Shown: positions 50,668 through 61,665 of the stretch, in pieces | How the letters are laid out: every line of letters starts with the position of its first letter | Position numbering within the stretch: the stretch's first letter is position 1 | Assembly (NCBI GenBank): GCA_963789825.1 | Contig: CAWBME010000006.1 | Coordinates: 1,116,001-1,180,000 of the forward strand | Source: PFL42 sp963789825 | GTDB taxonomy: Bacteria > Chloroflexota > Anaerolineae > Anaerolineales > E44-bin32 | Direction of reading: 5' to 3' | DNA length: 64,000 nt | The notes under the pieces: model-generated | Told to the model about the DNA's origin: nothing | Seen by the model: the letters and a program-made list of their open reading frames with translations, nothing else | Database searches by the model: none | Position numbers and translations under genes: made by a program

Positions 50668-51369
50668 ATGAGAACCAGTTGGACATCGCTTGCGGGGGCA
50701 ATGCTGGCGGGCAGCCTGTTCATCAGCGCCTGCGGATCGGGCGACGCCGACGCAACTCCCACGCAGAGCGCCGATGTGATCCAGACACAGGCCGTGGCGA
50801 CCTACGCCGCCGGGCAGACGCAGACTGCCCTGGCCCTGCCGACGGAAACCCCCACCCCAACTCTCACGCCCACCGCCACGCCCTCGCCGACAAGCCTACA
50901 GGGCACTCCGACCGCAGCCAGCGTGGGAATTGCGCCGACCAGCTCCTGCTACGGCATGGCCTTCGTCTCCGACGTGACCGTCCCGGACAACACGACCATG
51001 ACGGCTGGGCAGAAGTTCACCAAGACCTGGCGAGTCAGGAACAACGGTTCGTGCGCCTGGCCCGTCGGCTCCAAGCTGAGCTTCACGGGTGGGGAAGCGA
51101 TGGGCGCTTCGGCGCTCACCCTCGAGGACGCGGTCGATACGGGGAAGGAAGTCGAGCTATCGGTTGAGATGACCGCGCCCAGCTCATCCGGGACCCACCG
51201 CGGGAACTGGAGGATGGCGAACCCCAATGGTGCATCCTTCGGGGATGAGGTGTACGTGCTCATTCGCGTGGGCGGCACCGCCACGATCACGCCAACGGGG
51301 AAAGCCAGCGCCTCCCCGACCGCGACGGCTACAATGACCGAGGCGCCGACCGAGACGGAAGAGCCCTAG
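50668..51369 (+). CDS. Lipoprotein with NBR1 Ig-like (four-tryptophan) domain
   Basis: A 233-residue exported lipoprotein: signal peptide (MRTSWTSLAGAMLAGSLFIS) with lipobox ISACGS, a long Thr/Pro/Ala linker, and the NBR1-type domain with FVSDVTVPDNTTMTAGQKFT, KTWRVRNNGSCAWPVGSKL, the conserved GNWRMANPNGASFGDEVYVL and IRV at the end, then a second Thr/Ala-rich tail. The four-tryptophan domain is typically found on surface proteins of Anaerolineae-type bacteria. Function is unknown; extracellular adhesion or protein binding is common. It is a lone gene facing the helicase operon's end. Confidence 0.85.
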   Translation: MRTSWTSLAGAMLAGSLFISACGSGDADATPTQSADVIQTQAVATYAAGQTQTALALPTETPTPTLTPTATPSPTSLQGTPTAASVGIAPTSSCYGMAFVSDVTVPDNTTMTAGQKFTKTWRVRNNGSCAWPVGSKLSFTGGEAMGASALTLEDAVDTGKEVELSVEMTAPSSSGTHRGNWRMANPNGASFGDEVYVLIRVGGTATITPTGKASASPTATATMTEAPTETEEP

Positions 51370-51401
51370 TGTAGTCGTCCCATTCTGGCTTCGGACATCC
51401 A

Positions 51402-54400
51402 TCATCGGACGGATGCAAGCCGGACTCCGCCGGCCCAGTCCAGGAACACAAGCCTGGCTTCCGGCTCCATGCCGAGCAGGGCCCGTACGCCTGCCCGGTA
51501 TCTCTCCACCTGCGGACGGTAGTGCGCTATGGCTTCCTCCAGCGCCGGCTCGTCCCTGAGCTCATCAACCTTGAAGTCGAGCAGGTGCCAACTACCCCCT
51601 TTGCGGAAAAGTAGATCGATCACCCCGACGTCGACGCTTCGCTCGCCCAGCGAGCGAGTGTAGGGAACTTCGTGATGCCGCTCGTCAGCGGTGGAGATCT
51701 CTTCCCAGATAGGATGGGCACGCAGGCGGCCGAGCAGCACGCTGGCCTCGGCGACGGCGGCTTCCCGCTGTCGTCGATCGACCAGGCCCTCGGCCAGCGC
51801 AAACAACTCCAGCTCGCGCGTCAGGCCCGCGTCGCCAGGGAAGAGCCATGCTTCGATGGCGCGATGGACCATCAGGCCGACGACGGCAGCCGGGGGACGG
51901 ATGCGCTCCCCGGTAGCCCGCCAGTCGCGGCGAACGTCCTCTTCAGGCTGAGATGGCGGCTCGTCCGATAGCTTCTCGATCAGCGGCGGATACAACGGGG
52001 TTTCGTCGGACGATGGCCACACGGAGGCAATGCCTGCTGCGGGCCAGGGGTGGACTGGGCGCGTCCTCCGGCGCCACCCGAAGCGCGACCTCCGCACCTC
52101 CCCCGAGATCCAGCGCAAGCCACGCCGCTGGGGAGGCCGTCACTTGGTCGAGGTCGCAGCCGACAATCTCCAGCAGCTGATCCATCCAGCCGGTGGCGCG
52201 CCAGGCTCCCGCAGAGCCGGAAAGGTGGCCCGAGACCATGAGCTTCTCCTGGGCGCGGGTGCAGGCCACATACAGCAGCCGGGCTTCCTCCGCAGCGACC
52301 TGCTGGGAGTCGAGCCAGCGGGCAAGGCCGTAGGCGAGAGGCCTGGCATCCTGTCGATCGGGATTGAAGGCCAGGCCCACCTCCGGGCTGAGGTAGGCGG
52401 TCTCAGGCATATCTCGCATCCGGCGCGAGGCGTCGGCCAGCACCACGACCGGGAACTCAAGCCCTTTGGCCTTGTGGATCGTCATCAGGCGCACGGCGCC
52501 TTCCGCCTCCACGGGAGCCTCGCCTTCTCGGGCGCCCACGTCACGGCTGGTGCGGATGTAGTCGAGGAAGGTGTGCACGCGGACAAGTTCGGACTTGTGG
52601 GCGTCCGCCAGCAGCTTGTCCAAATTGCGCCAGTAACGGTGGTGGCTGGCGGCAAGAGCGGCCCGGTACTCACTCGTGTCGACGATGCGCCGCAGGAGAG
52701 TGGCCACAGGCAGGCGATCGACAAGCGGCGTGAGGGAGTCAATCAGGCTGCGCGCCCTGCTGGCAGCGGATTGATCCTCCGCGGACAGGCGCTCGAGGGG
52801 TCCCTGGAGAGCGGTCCAGAAGGGTGTTGGGTGGTCCGCTGATGTGCGCAGCTGGAACAGTCCGGCATCGGTCATGCCGATCACTGGCGAGCGCAGCAGC
52901 CCGGCCATGGCGGTATCGTCCCAGGGGTCGGCCAGCGCCTGCAGTAGATTGAGCAGGTCGCGCACCTCGGGGCGATCGTAGAAGCCGGCGCCGGCCACGG
53001 TGACGAACGGGATCTGCGCCCGTTCGAGGGCATCCTCGTAGGCTGCGAAGCCGGTGGAGGCGCGGAAGAGCAGCGCCACGTCGTCCCAGACGCGGATATC
53101 CCCGCGCTGGCGCAGCTCCAGCAGCCGGTCCACCAGCGCAGCCGCCGCTCGGGGCCGGGCGTCCTCGGCCGCACGGCCGGTCCCGAGGACGAACTCCAGA
53201 TGCGGGTCCGCCATCCCTTCGCGCGGTCGCGATCGATCGGAGAGCATGGGCGTGTACGGCACGGCATACAGGCGATCCGGGTCGTCAGAGTCCCCCATCA
53301 CTGGAGGCAGGAGCCGGTCTAGGATATCGAGCAGGCCAGGGTGCGCACGGAAAGTCAGGCCGAGCTCAATCGCCTCCCCACCCCGGCCGGTGATATCCGC
53401 ACCGGTTCGCCGGAAGACGGTGACATCGGCGCCGCGGAAGCGGTAGATGCTCTGGCGGGCGTCTCCGACCACAAACAGACGACCGGGGGACGCGCCGCAG
53501 ATCGCCTCGACAATCGCCCGCTGGCGTTCATTCGTGTCCTGGAACTCGTCAACCAGGACCGCGAAGAGCTCGTTCTGCCAGGCCTGGCGGACCTCCGGCA
53601 GCTCAAGCAGGCGCACCGTGTTCGCCTCGAGGTCGTCGAAGTCGAGCGTGCTCTTCTCGTCGAGGCTGCGGCGGTAGAGATCGGCGGCCAGGCCGTGGAC
53701 GGCGATGACGCGCTGGAGATCCTCGGCGAAGCGCTCTTCGACAGCCTCATCTGGTGCAGCGTCGTCCGTCTTCCCGCCGCCAAGCCAGTGCTCGAGGCGT
53801 TCGTCATAGGCCTCGCGGAAGGCGCGCACGGCGTCCTTGGCCCGGCTGTCCTTCTTGCCAATGTTCAGACGCGTGTGCTGGCGGCGGATGCTGAAGAGCG
53901 CAGCACCCGCGGCGAGGGGATTGCCCTGAGCGAGGTGGGCTTCGGCCTGTGCGACCTCGGCCAAGAGAGCCCGCACCTGGTTGGCCAGCTTGTCGCCGGC
54001 ATCCGCTTCAAGCCTTCCTGAGGATTCCAGCTGGCGCAGCTCGACGATGGCGGCTTGGATTGGGTCCCTGTCAAGGAACGAATCGAGAGTGGCTGCAATC
54101 ACCTGCCTGGCCCGCTCCGGCGCCGCCCCACGCTGCAGCAGATCACCCACGTCCAGCCGCCGGCGGAGCAGGAAGCTGATGAGATCGGCGATGGATGGCG
54201 GGCTGAAGGAGGCGAACAGCGGCGCCAGGTCGCGATTTTGCGTGGCCAGGGCGAGCGCCGTCTCCACCGCTTGCTGCTGCAGGAAGGCAGCCTGCGCCTC
54301 ATCCGTCACCTCGAATAGCGGATCGACGCCGGCCTCCGCCGGATGAGAGCGCAGCACCTCGGCGCAGAAGCTGTGGATCGTGCCGATGCGGGCGGCGTCG

Positions 54401-54693
54401 AGCCCGGCTTCCAGGTTGGACCAGAAGACTACCCGGGCAGGATCAGCCTCGGCTTCTATCTCCAGGCGGACGGCGTTGCGGACGCGGTTGCGCATCTCGC
54501 GGGCGGCCTTCTCGGTGAAGGTGATCGCCAGGATCTGGCGCGGCGACAGTCCCTCGTCGAGCAGCGAGAGGTAGCGGGCGACGAGGGTGCGCGTCTTGCC
54601 CGTTCCGGCGCCGGCCGTGACGACCAGGTCGCGCCCGCGCGAGGTGGCGGCGTCGAGCTGCCTGCCTTTGAGGTCGGTCAGATAGGCGGTCAT
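51402..54693 (-). CDS. AddA-like UvrD-family helicase-nuclease (one frameshift)
   Basis: About 1,097 residues. Helicase motifs: Q-like TDLKGRQLDAATSRGRDLV, Walker A VTAGAGTGKTRTLVARYL, Ia LAITFTEKAAREMRNRV, motif II FAVLVDEFQDTNERQ, GDARQSIYRFRGADV (III), ELGLTFRAHPGLL (IV), VRLMTIHKAKGLEFPVVVLA (V) and LYVACTRAQEKLMVSG (VI). An indel near 52025 separates the C-terminal nuclease, with GVIDLLFRKGGSWHLLDFKV (D...D-x-K). This architecture is RecB/AddA-like. With the next gene it forms a dsDNA end-processing enzyme for recombination repair. Confidence 0.9.
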
Positions 54694-54764
54694 CTCAAGC
54701 GGTCTCAGCCTTCACCGGCATGCGCATGCTGCGCACCTCATCGAACATCGAGCAGCCCCCTGCC

Positions 54765-57700
54765 CTACCATGCCGACGGCGCATAGCGCCAGCACCAGCC
54801 GGCGGCCGGGCAGTAGCTCGGACATCCGCCCTGCGGCGGGATGGGCGGGAACTGGCCGGCGCGGATCCCGTGCAGGATGCGAGCGACGTGGATCTGCACA
54901 ACCAGGACCGCCCCTTCGACGCCGGCGAGTTGCTGGCCCTCGACCTCCTGGTGGAACCGCGCCAGGCGCAGCGTCCCCGGCGCTGCCCTCAGGATGGCCC
55001 AGTAGAACCCATCCGCCGCTTCGCCCAACCCGAGCGCACGCTCGGCGGCCAGCGCGTAAAGCGGCAGCTGCAGCCGCCGGCCGTCGATCAGGTCGCGAGG
55101 AGCCAGGGCGCTGGCGCCAGTCTTGTAGTCGATGACCCGCAGCTGGCCGGCGTTGTTGGTGTCCACCCGGTCGATCACCCCGCGCAGGAGCACCGTCTCG
55201 CCATCGACCTCCAACTCGAGGGCGGGCAGATCCTCTCTGCCAAACGACCTCTCGAATCCCACCGGTGTCCATCCGGGCTCGACCTCGGCCAACTCGCGGA
55301 CGGTTTCTTCCAGCCGCTCGAGGAGGAAGGCCTGCTCCATCTCCCACAGCGGCGACGGCCGGAAGGCATACGCTCGCGGTGCGTCGGCGAACGCCTGCGC
55401 CGCAACGGCATGCAAGGTGTCCAGCACAGAGGCTGGGTCCACCGGATCCGGCGCCTCGCCATACGCCCGCTCGAGGATCGCATGCAGCAGCGAGCCTCGC
55501 TGCTGCACGTCCATCCCAGGCGTCGGCGGCTCGATGACCTCGAGCTGGAGCACGTTTGCCGCAAGGAACTCGAGCGGGCAGGAGGCATAGGTCTCTAGCC
55601 GGCTCGGGCTCCAGACGTGCGCTGAACCGTATCGGACGGCGAGCAACGGCTCGGCGGCAGACAGGTCGCCCTCGAAGGGACCGGACGGCTCGTAGGCGAG
55701 CCTGGCGGCGAAGACCGTGTGCGCCCGCCGGGCATCCGCAAAGCGCGGCGAGAACTCCTCATACGCGCGAGGCAGCGACCCCCGCCGCACGGCGAGGAAC
55801 AGGACCTCCGACGGCGACGCGCCGTCGGCCAGTGGCCGCGGATCATCCGGGCGGACCAGTCGCGGGGATTCGGCGAAGAGCGAGGTCGCGGCCGTCCAGT
55901 ACGGGGACGGCTCCCAGCGCTCGCCATCATCCGCCAGCGTCGGTCGGGTGAGCAGGAGGAAATCATCGGCGCGGGTCACGCCCTGGTAGAACAGCCCGGG
56001 CTGCTCGCGGCCAAGGCGCGGCTCGAGACCGAGCTCGGTTCGAACCGCTTCCCGCAGGAAGGTGTCCTCGCGCTCGACTTCGGGGAACAACCCCTCGGAC
56101 AGCCCCATCAGCGCCACGGCCCGCAGGCGGATGCCGCGCGCTTCCAGCACGCGCAACACCTGGATGGCAGGCTGCGCCCACGGGAGAGGATCCGGCAGGT
56201 AGGCGCCCTCCAGGTTGCTGTGCAGGTCGGCGATGAAGGCCTCGAAGCTCGACGGCTGTTCGCCGAACACCTGCTCGCCGAGAACCAGCGAGCGCAGCGT
56301 GTCGCGGAACGAGACGATTGAGGCCTGATCGGCCTGAGTCTCCTGGCGGTCGAAGAAGCCGAGATCGTCGAGCAGGTCCTCCAGCCACCTCACCCAGGCG
56401 TGGATCGGCTGAGGACCGGGCGGGGTCAGCCGGTCAGCGAAGGCGCGCAGGCTCTCCCACAGGCTTCTTGCCTCGATGCCGATAGGGAGGCGCGGCTGGG
56501 CAGGCCGATCCTCGTCTTCGGCCGGTGGAGGAGCGTCAACTTGCTCAAGACGGTTCAGCGTGTCTTGCCACTGATCCACCCCTTCGACGACCGGACCGGC
56601 CAGGCTGGCCAGCTGCAGCGGGTCGGCATGCTGGCGGGTGAGCCCGAAGCGCTCGAGGTCGAAGTACGGAGAGCGGATGGTGGCCAGGGTCAGGCCTTGC
56701 GGCCAGTTGCGAGATGGCAGATCCAGCAGGTCAAGGAGCGCCGCCATCCCTGGGGCGGCTACGGAGGACTCTCCCTGCGTGAAGCGGATGGGCAGACCGA
56801 ACTCGCTTGCCGCCTCGCGCAGATGCGGGCGGTAGCGCTCGGGGAATGGGGTCACCAGGGCGCATTCGTCTGGGAGAAGGCCGTCGCGCACGATGCGGGC
56901 CTTGATCCAGCGCAGCGCCTCTCGTGCCTCGTCGACGGGCGTGCGCGCCTCCAGGAAGGCAACGTTGCGCTCGGCAGGGAGACGCTCACCGGCGGATTCG
57001 AGGAGGTTCGCTTCGAGGTGCGCCAGGGGCGCCGGCAGGCGCGTCCCCGAGAGCGGTTCATCAAGGACAGCCTCTGGCAGCGCGCTGCGGAGTGTCTCGA
57101 GGGCGCGGGCGAAGCGGCGGTGGATCGGGCGGGGCGAGGCGGGGTGACCCGGGAGTGTGACGATCACCTCCGGCACGGCGGCCCCGAGGACCCGGATAGC
57201 GGCCATCTGGGAAGCGTCGAACGAGTCGAAGCCGTCCACGACAACCAACTGGATGTTGACGAGTGACGTGTCATCCTGCTCGAGCGCCTCGACAGCAAGC
57301 CAGTTGAGACCCTCGGGGTCTGTCCACCCTGCCGCCTCTAGCAGGCGCTGGTAGGCCGCATACACGCGGCCGATCTCAGCCAGCCCAGGACTATGGTCTT
57401 GGGTGGCGCCAAGGAGAGCGCCAGGGAAGAGCCGCGAGCGCTTGAACTCGGCGATGCGATCGACGATGGTCTGGATGAACCCGGGGGTGGAGGCGATGGC
57501 GGCGAAATGAGTGAGTTGGCCGGCTTCGAGGAGTTGGGCTACCGCTCCCTGGACCAGGCGGTAGATGATCGGATCGCTGGCGACGGGAACCGCCCTGCCC
57601 GAGCGCCGCAAGACCATTGTGTACAGGTCGCCGAAGGTGCCCGACGTGAACGGCAAACACCCCACCCCCCTCCGCCAGCCTGCGGCGGATGGCCTTGGCC

Positions 57701-57828
57701 TGCAGGCGATCGGGCACAAGAACCCACGCCGGTGCAAGGGGGTTTGATGCCTTGACCTGCCGGACCCGGTCGAGGCATTGGTGCGTCTTGCCGCTGGCGG
57801 CGGGGGAGACGAGGAGGTGGAGGGTCAT
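54765..57828 (-). CDS. AddB-like helicase-nuclease with Fe-S-type cysteines (one frameshift)
   Basis: About 1,020 residues. Start MTLHLLVSPAASGKTHQCLD with a Walker-A-like SPAASGKTH; an indel near 57660 in a C-rich tract separates the first 60 residues from FGDLYTMVLRRSGRAVPVAS. The protein has AddB-type features: no complete helicase motor, then WSPSRLETYASCPLEFLAAN with the first Cys, nuclease motif GVIDRVDTNNAGQLRVIDYK, and GGCPSYCPAAGWCWRYAP with three Cys (C-x3-C-x5-C), the iron-staple arrangement. It is upstream of the AddA-like gene and the two are a functional pair. Confidence 0.85.
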
Positions 57829-58339
57829 AGTGGACTCAGCTGCGCACGCCAATAGGCGACATTGACCCACTCAACTGGAGCCAGGTGATTCCCCTGCATC
57901 CCCAAGGGTTTGCCGCCTGAGGACCGGGGACATGAGAAGGACCAGCCGGTGGCAGAGCAGAGAGGTCTTGGGGACAGGGCAGGAGAGCGGATTCCGTTGT
58001 GGCATTGCATTGGCCGATCCCAAGCTCGCAACGCTCCTGTTCGGCGGCTGCCCTACTCCGGGTACACCGAGTGGTCGAGGGGCAGGTGCCCGCGCTCTGA
58101 GATGCAACCAATGGGGATTACACCATGAATCTGTATGCGCCGACATCCGGCTGGAGCAGCTCGGGGAACTGGTGTTAAGGTTTGCTGCCCGGCGATCGCG
58201 TGGGCCAGCTACTTCGGCACCTGCTTGGATCGCATAGCGGGTTCCGGGGCTTGCCAACTGCATGGATCCCGAATCGCCCCCCCGAAGTGTTGGGGCTTGG
58301 CGCAAGTTGAGCGCAGAGGCTTTCGGCTGGTTCCGCTAC
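57829..58339. other. Intergenic, no gene recognised
   Basis: About 510 bp between the helicase operon and the first toxin module. No gene, terminator or tRNA is recognised; this is where the toxin island begins. Confidence 0.35.
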
Positions 58340-58772
58340 CTAGGACAGGAAGGGGTCCTTCACCAGGACGCCATCATAGGAGCGTCCTGTGCTCAAGTCC
58401 TCCGACCAAATCAATGAGCAGCCCAGCTGACTTGCGCTCCAGATGATCATTGCATCCCAGAAGGAGATCTTATGGCGGCGCTGCAAGTCAATTGCACCCA
58501 GGATGTCCTCGGCGACAGGGGCGTGCACCCTCCAAAACACCAGGTCTCGGATGATCCCAACCACAGTCTCCTGCCGCGAGAGGCCTTTTCACCTTCTGCG
58601 TGGCCGCGACATAGAACTCTTGGAGAACCTGCACGCTCACACAACCGCAGTTGGCGGCCCAGATCTGATCCAGAAGGACACGGGCTCGCTCCCGTTTGTG
58701 GCCAGCGGACTTGTCGTACGCGTACACGAGGACATTGGTGTCGACGAAGACTTGCGATAGGTCATCGCTCAT
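58340..58772 (-). CDS. vapC: PIN-domain toxin, VapC type (one frameshift)
   Basis: About 143 residues. The acidic residues of the PIN active site are visible: FVDTNVLVYAYD (first Asp), QVLQEFYVAA (Glu), HKISFWDAMIIWSA (Asp) and LIWSEDLSTGRSY (Asp). An indel near 58565 splits the protein between VKRP and VVGIIRDLVFWRV. It would act as an RNA endonuclease. Its start overlaps the antitoxin gene by 11 bases, the normal arrangement. It is the toxin of the first module in the island. Confidence 0.85.
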
Positions 58773-59004
58773 GGAGCTGTTCGCGCTTCCAGGTTGCCCT
58801 GCCTCCGGTTCCCATGTCCAACCCCTTTGTCAGGATGGCGGTCTGCCTTTGCCGAGCCTTGTCGTAGCCTTCGTGACGTCCAAGGTGGTTCTGCAGAAGG
58901 TCCTCCATCATGGCCGAGATCGAGGTCCCTTGCTCCGCCGCCATCACCTTCACCCGCTTCAGGACATCCTTGGGCAGTGTCAACGTGATATTCTGCTTCT
59001 CCAT
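58762..59004 (-). CDS. vapB: Ribbon-helix-helix antitoxin, VapB type
   Basis: An 80-residue protein: MEKQNITLTLPKDVLKRVKV is an RHH strand and first helix, followed by MAAEQGTSISAMMEDLLQNH (second helix), then a basic, flexible tail (YDKARQRQTAILTKG) that would neutralise the toxin. ATG 59004 is preferred over in-frame upstream codons because the RHH start is intact and GTGAGGTGACG precedes it. A TACACT box about 25 bp upstream may be the -10 of an autoregulated promoter. Confidence 0.85.
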   Translation of the reverse strand: MEKQNITLTLPKDVLKRVKVMAAEQGTSISAMMEDLLQNHLGRHEGYDKARQRQTAILTKGLDMGTGGRATWKREQLHER

Positions 59005-59566
59005 CGTCACCTCACGTAAACAAGTGTAGCACAGCTTCTCGTGCCGATTCAGCAGATTGGCGCCGCTACCGCCTTTCGACGTGGACATTGGCAGTCTTCA
59101 TCTCATCGACAGTAGGTCGGCGACTGGGCTTGGCTGAAACCACCCTGTCTCCGGCCGCGTTGGCGCAGGGGATCCGTCGGGTGTGCGTCAATCGGGGCAA
59201 TCGCCAACACGCCCTGCAATCGAGCGAGGCCGGGGCGGCAGCTACGGGGATTTGGGTTCCGGTCCACCATGTTCATTTCATTGGGCGAGACTACACGAAT
59301 TCCAGTACGTCGAGTGGAAGCGTAAGTTGCTCGGCGGCCAGAAGAGATGAGCGGACCCTACTAGTAGTGGTACCTTGCTTGAAGGAAGTCGTTGCGGTCA
59401 TCCCGCGCGCGGCGCCACCTCAACCGCACACTCGCATGCCACACCCCGGCCGGCCGGGAAGGCGTCTCGCGTGTTGTCGATGACGGTGGCGCTGCGTCCC
59501 TCGCGGGTCGCCACGATCGTCAGCACGGCTGGGTCGCCCTCATAGGACTGCTAGTTACTGTCAGCG
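59005..59566. other. Intergenic, no supported gene
   Basis: About 560 bp between two toxin modules. On the minus strand a frame with VLTIVATREGRSATVIDNTR (about 59405-59540) has coding-like composition but lacks a start codon and any known match, so it is at most a remnant. Confidence 0.35.
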
Positions 59567-59584
59567 GGTTGCCATGTGAACGGC
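59567..59584. repeat. 18-bp direct repeat, copy 1, at the end of the AbiEii-like gene
   Basis: GGTTGCCATGTGAACGGC, matched 17/18 by GGTTGCCATGTGAGCGGC at 61559-61576. The pair brackets the AbiEi/AbiEii-like module; this copy lies five bases beyond the toxin stop. Confidence 0.6.
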
Positions 59585-59589
59585 CCAAC

Positions 59590-60426
59590 TCAGCCAATAG
59601 TGCCGAGGAGTTCCTGCGTCAGAGCCACAAGTGAGGCTGCGAGAATCTCTCCACTCTCAAGTGGTTCAACAGCTCGGACCGCCATCTGCGTACCAGGCGC
59701 GTTGGCCCAGCCGAATAGCTGCTGCAGGCCCTCACGTGCTCTCGCCGCAGCATCTCGTGACATGGGGTCCGCCAGCAGCGCCTGATATTGCGCTCCGATG
59801 GCCTCGGTTCGAAGAGTTCGCAGGAGCCTGTACACATCAAGGGCATCCTTGTCGCTCCTTCGGTCCACATCCCCTTCCCGATCCATGATCTTGTGCGCCT
59901 TTGCCACAATCAGAGCCGCCGGCCCTGCTACCATGAGCTCGAGTTCCCTTGGGTCTTCAAGATCTTAAGCGCGGATTCTCTTCAGTTCCCGATCCACTAG
60001 GGCTCCTTCAAGTCCTGCTGCTTTGCGGGCGGTCTTCGGTGCATGCGGCGGGATGTGCGCGGACCTGCGCCCCGGTCCGCCGAGGGATTCAGGGACCAAG
60101 AGATCGACACTGACGATCCGCTCCTTACCAGCGGCGGTAGTGAGAGTCCGCCAAGTACCGACCTCGTTCTCCGCGCGCGTGAATCCAGCTTGCCGAAGTG
60201 CTATCTCAAGTCTTGGCTCCGGACCCAGTAGTGCTGGCTCAAGCGCCAGGTCAGCATCTGTGGTGTAGGGCGCCACAGCCAGGTCGGACTCCCCGGTATG
60301 GATGTATACCGCCTGCGCACCGACGAGCACCAGGGCGTTGAGGTGCGGCGCAATGGCCTCCAATGCATCCAGAAGGACTCAACGCGCGACCACATAAAGC
60401 GGATCAGGTTCTCCAAGCATTCTCAT
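59590..60426 (-). pseudogene. AbiEii-type nucleotidyltransferase toxin with two in-frame stop codons
   Basis: A continuous frame of about 278 residues starts MRMLGEPDPLYVVAR and, after an in-frame TGA near 60380, goes on VLLDALEAIAPHLNALVLVG (the nucleotidyltransferase strand) and TTDADLALEPALLG (metal-binding Asp-x-Asp), then VSVDLLVPESLGG, GLEGALVDRELKRIRA, an in-frame TAA near 59967, DLEDPRELELMVAGPAALIV and KDALDVYRLLRTLR. Both interruptions are stops in the same frame, so no indel is needed: CGA to TGA would explain the first. It belongs with the winged-helix gene upstream, whose stop it overlaps by 23 bases. As written, the toxin cannot be full-length. Confidence 0.8.
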
Positions 60427-61442
60427 TCCTGGCCATCCATTCGAGCAAGGCATCGGCCTCGGCCGGCCCGCGCCCACCGCTGGACAGCAGGTCAACCGCA
60501 CATTGGGTGAGGGCGACCTTGACCAGACCGTCTTCCGTACGCGCCCGCACGTAGACGACGGGATCGAAGGGCTCAACTAGCAGGACATTCGATCCGGTTT
60601 CAGTCGACCGGAGGCCAAGCACTGTTGCCACTTGCTCCGGGTCATCGAGATAGCACATTGCCAGGCGACCTGTGGCTACAGAGGCCTCGGCTGGAATGGC
60701 AAGTGAGCCGGTGAGGGCGTACTGTACGGGAAGCGTGGAGAGGCGTTCAACCATGTCTGCAATGCCTCGCGGCGCAAGGCACGGAATTGCCCGGTTCGTC
60801 TTAGCGAGTGAGTAGTCCTGGCTCCATCGCCGGATAAGGTTTTGCCAGTCGCTTTGGACGATCCGGCCGGAAGGGTCCTTCTGAACGACGTCATCGGACA
60901 ACAACAGCTTGAGGATTCGACTGGCGTAACCGGCGTTCGTCCCCGACAGGCGGGCGAGTTCCCGCACACCCATCGGGGGTCGAATGTCGCACAGTGCCCG
61001 GACGATTCGGGCTGCCTTGGCGCCCTTGAGGGAGCGGACCCCCCGGCGATCGGGCGCCGGGTTGCGATCCGAGCCCTGGGTTTGCATCACCAGCGCTGGA
61101 CGGTCTATGGAAATCCGCACATTACCAGTCAGATCAAGGTAGTTGATGCCGGCAGCGTGCAGCTTGGACCGAGACAGATTGCTCAGGTAATCAGAAATCA
61201 AGAGAAGTGCGGCGGCCCGGGGTTTCCTGGCTCCTTCGACCAGGTTGGCCGCCGTCTCCGCCGCCTGACGGGGGGACACGGCTTCGCTTGGCCTCCACGA
61301 GGAGGTTGGCGGTCGCCCCGTCAGGCCCCCGGATGGTTAGAATCGCATCCTTAGGCTTGTCGCTCCCAGCAGGGGTCCCAAGCGAGAGCCGCCAGCCGTT
61401 GGGCAAGCGGGCCCCCAGCGTCTCAACGCCCCGGTTGAGCAA
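60404..61442 (-). CDS. AbiEi-type winged-helix antitoxin (one frameshift)
   Basis: About 345 residues. N-terminal domain: VETLGARLPNGWRLSLG, LTIRGPDGATANLLVEAKRS; after an indel at the G6 run near 61273, VSPRQAAETAANLVEGARK, the TGNVRISIDRPALVMQTQG segment, then the winged helix (GVRELARLSGTNAGYASRIL, KLLLSDDVVQKD) and a C-terminal domain (AVDLLSSGGRGPAEADALLE). It is the antitoxin/regulator of a type IV-like module: it binds its own promoter and blocks the nucleotidyltransferase indirectly. The start is uncertain; TTG 61442 is the earliest in-frame candidate. Confidence 0.7.
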
Positions 61443-61558
61443 AGTGTTGTCTGAAACTCGTAGTGTTGCGCATCACGCGCAACAGCACGCCTTTACGCAA
61501 CATCTGTCAAGCACCAGTCAGGGCCGCCCTTCCGGAGAGCCCCCTTTCTCTCCCAGTC

Positions 61559-61576
61559 GGTTGCCATGTGAGCGGC
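61559..61576. repeat. 18-bp direct repeat, copy 2, upstream of the AbiEi-like gene
   Basis: GGTTGCCATGTGAGCGGC; see 59567-59584. Confidence 0.6.
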
Positions 61577-61665
61577 GAACTAGGATCTCTTCTTCCCCCC
61601 AACTCAGGCGACATTCCCATGTCCTTCACCGCCTGCAGCAGGGAGGATCACTGCCGGCCAACTCC

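Noticed and set aside
59405..59540. A minus-strand frame with VLTIVATREGRSATVIDNTR that looks coding.
   Set aside because: It has no start codon, is under 50 residues and matches no family I know; treated as a possible remnant only.
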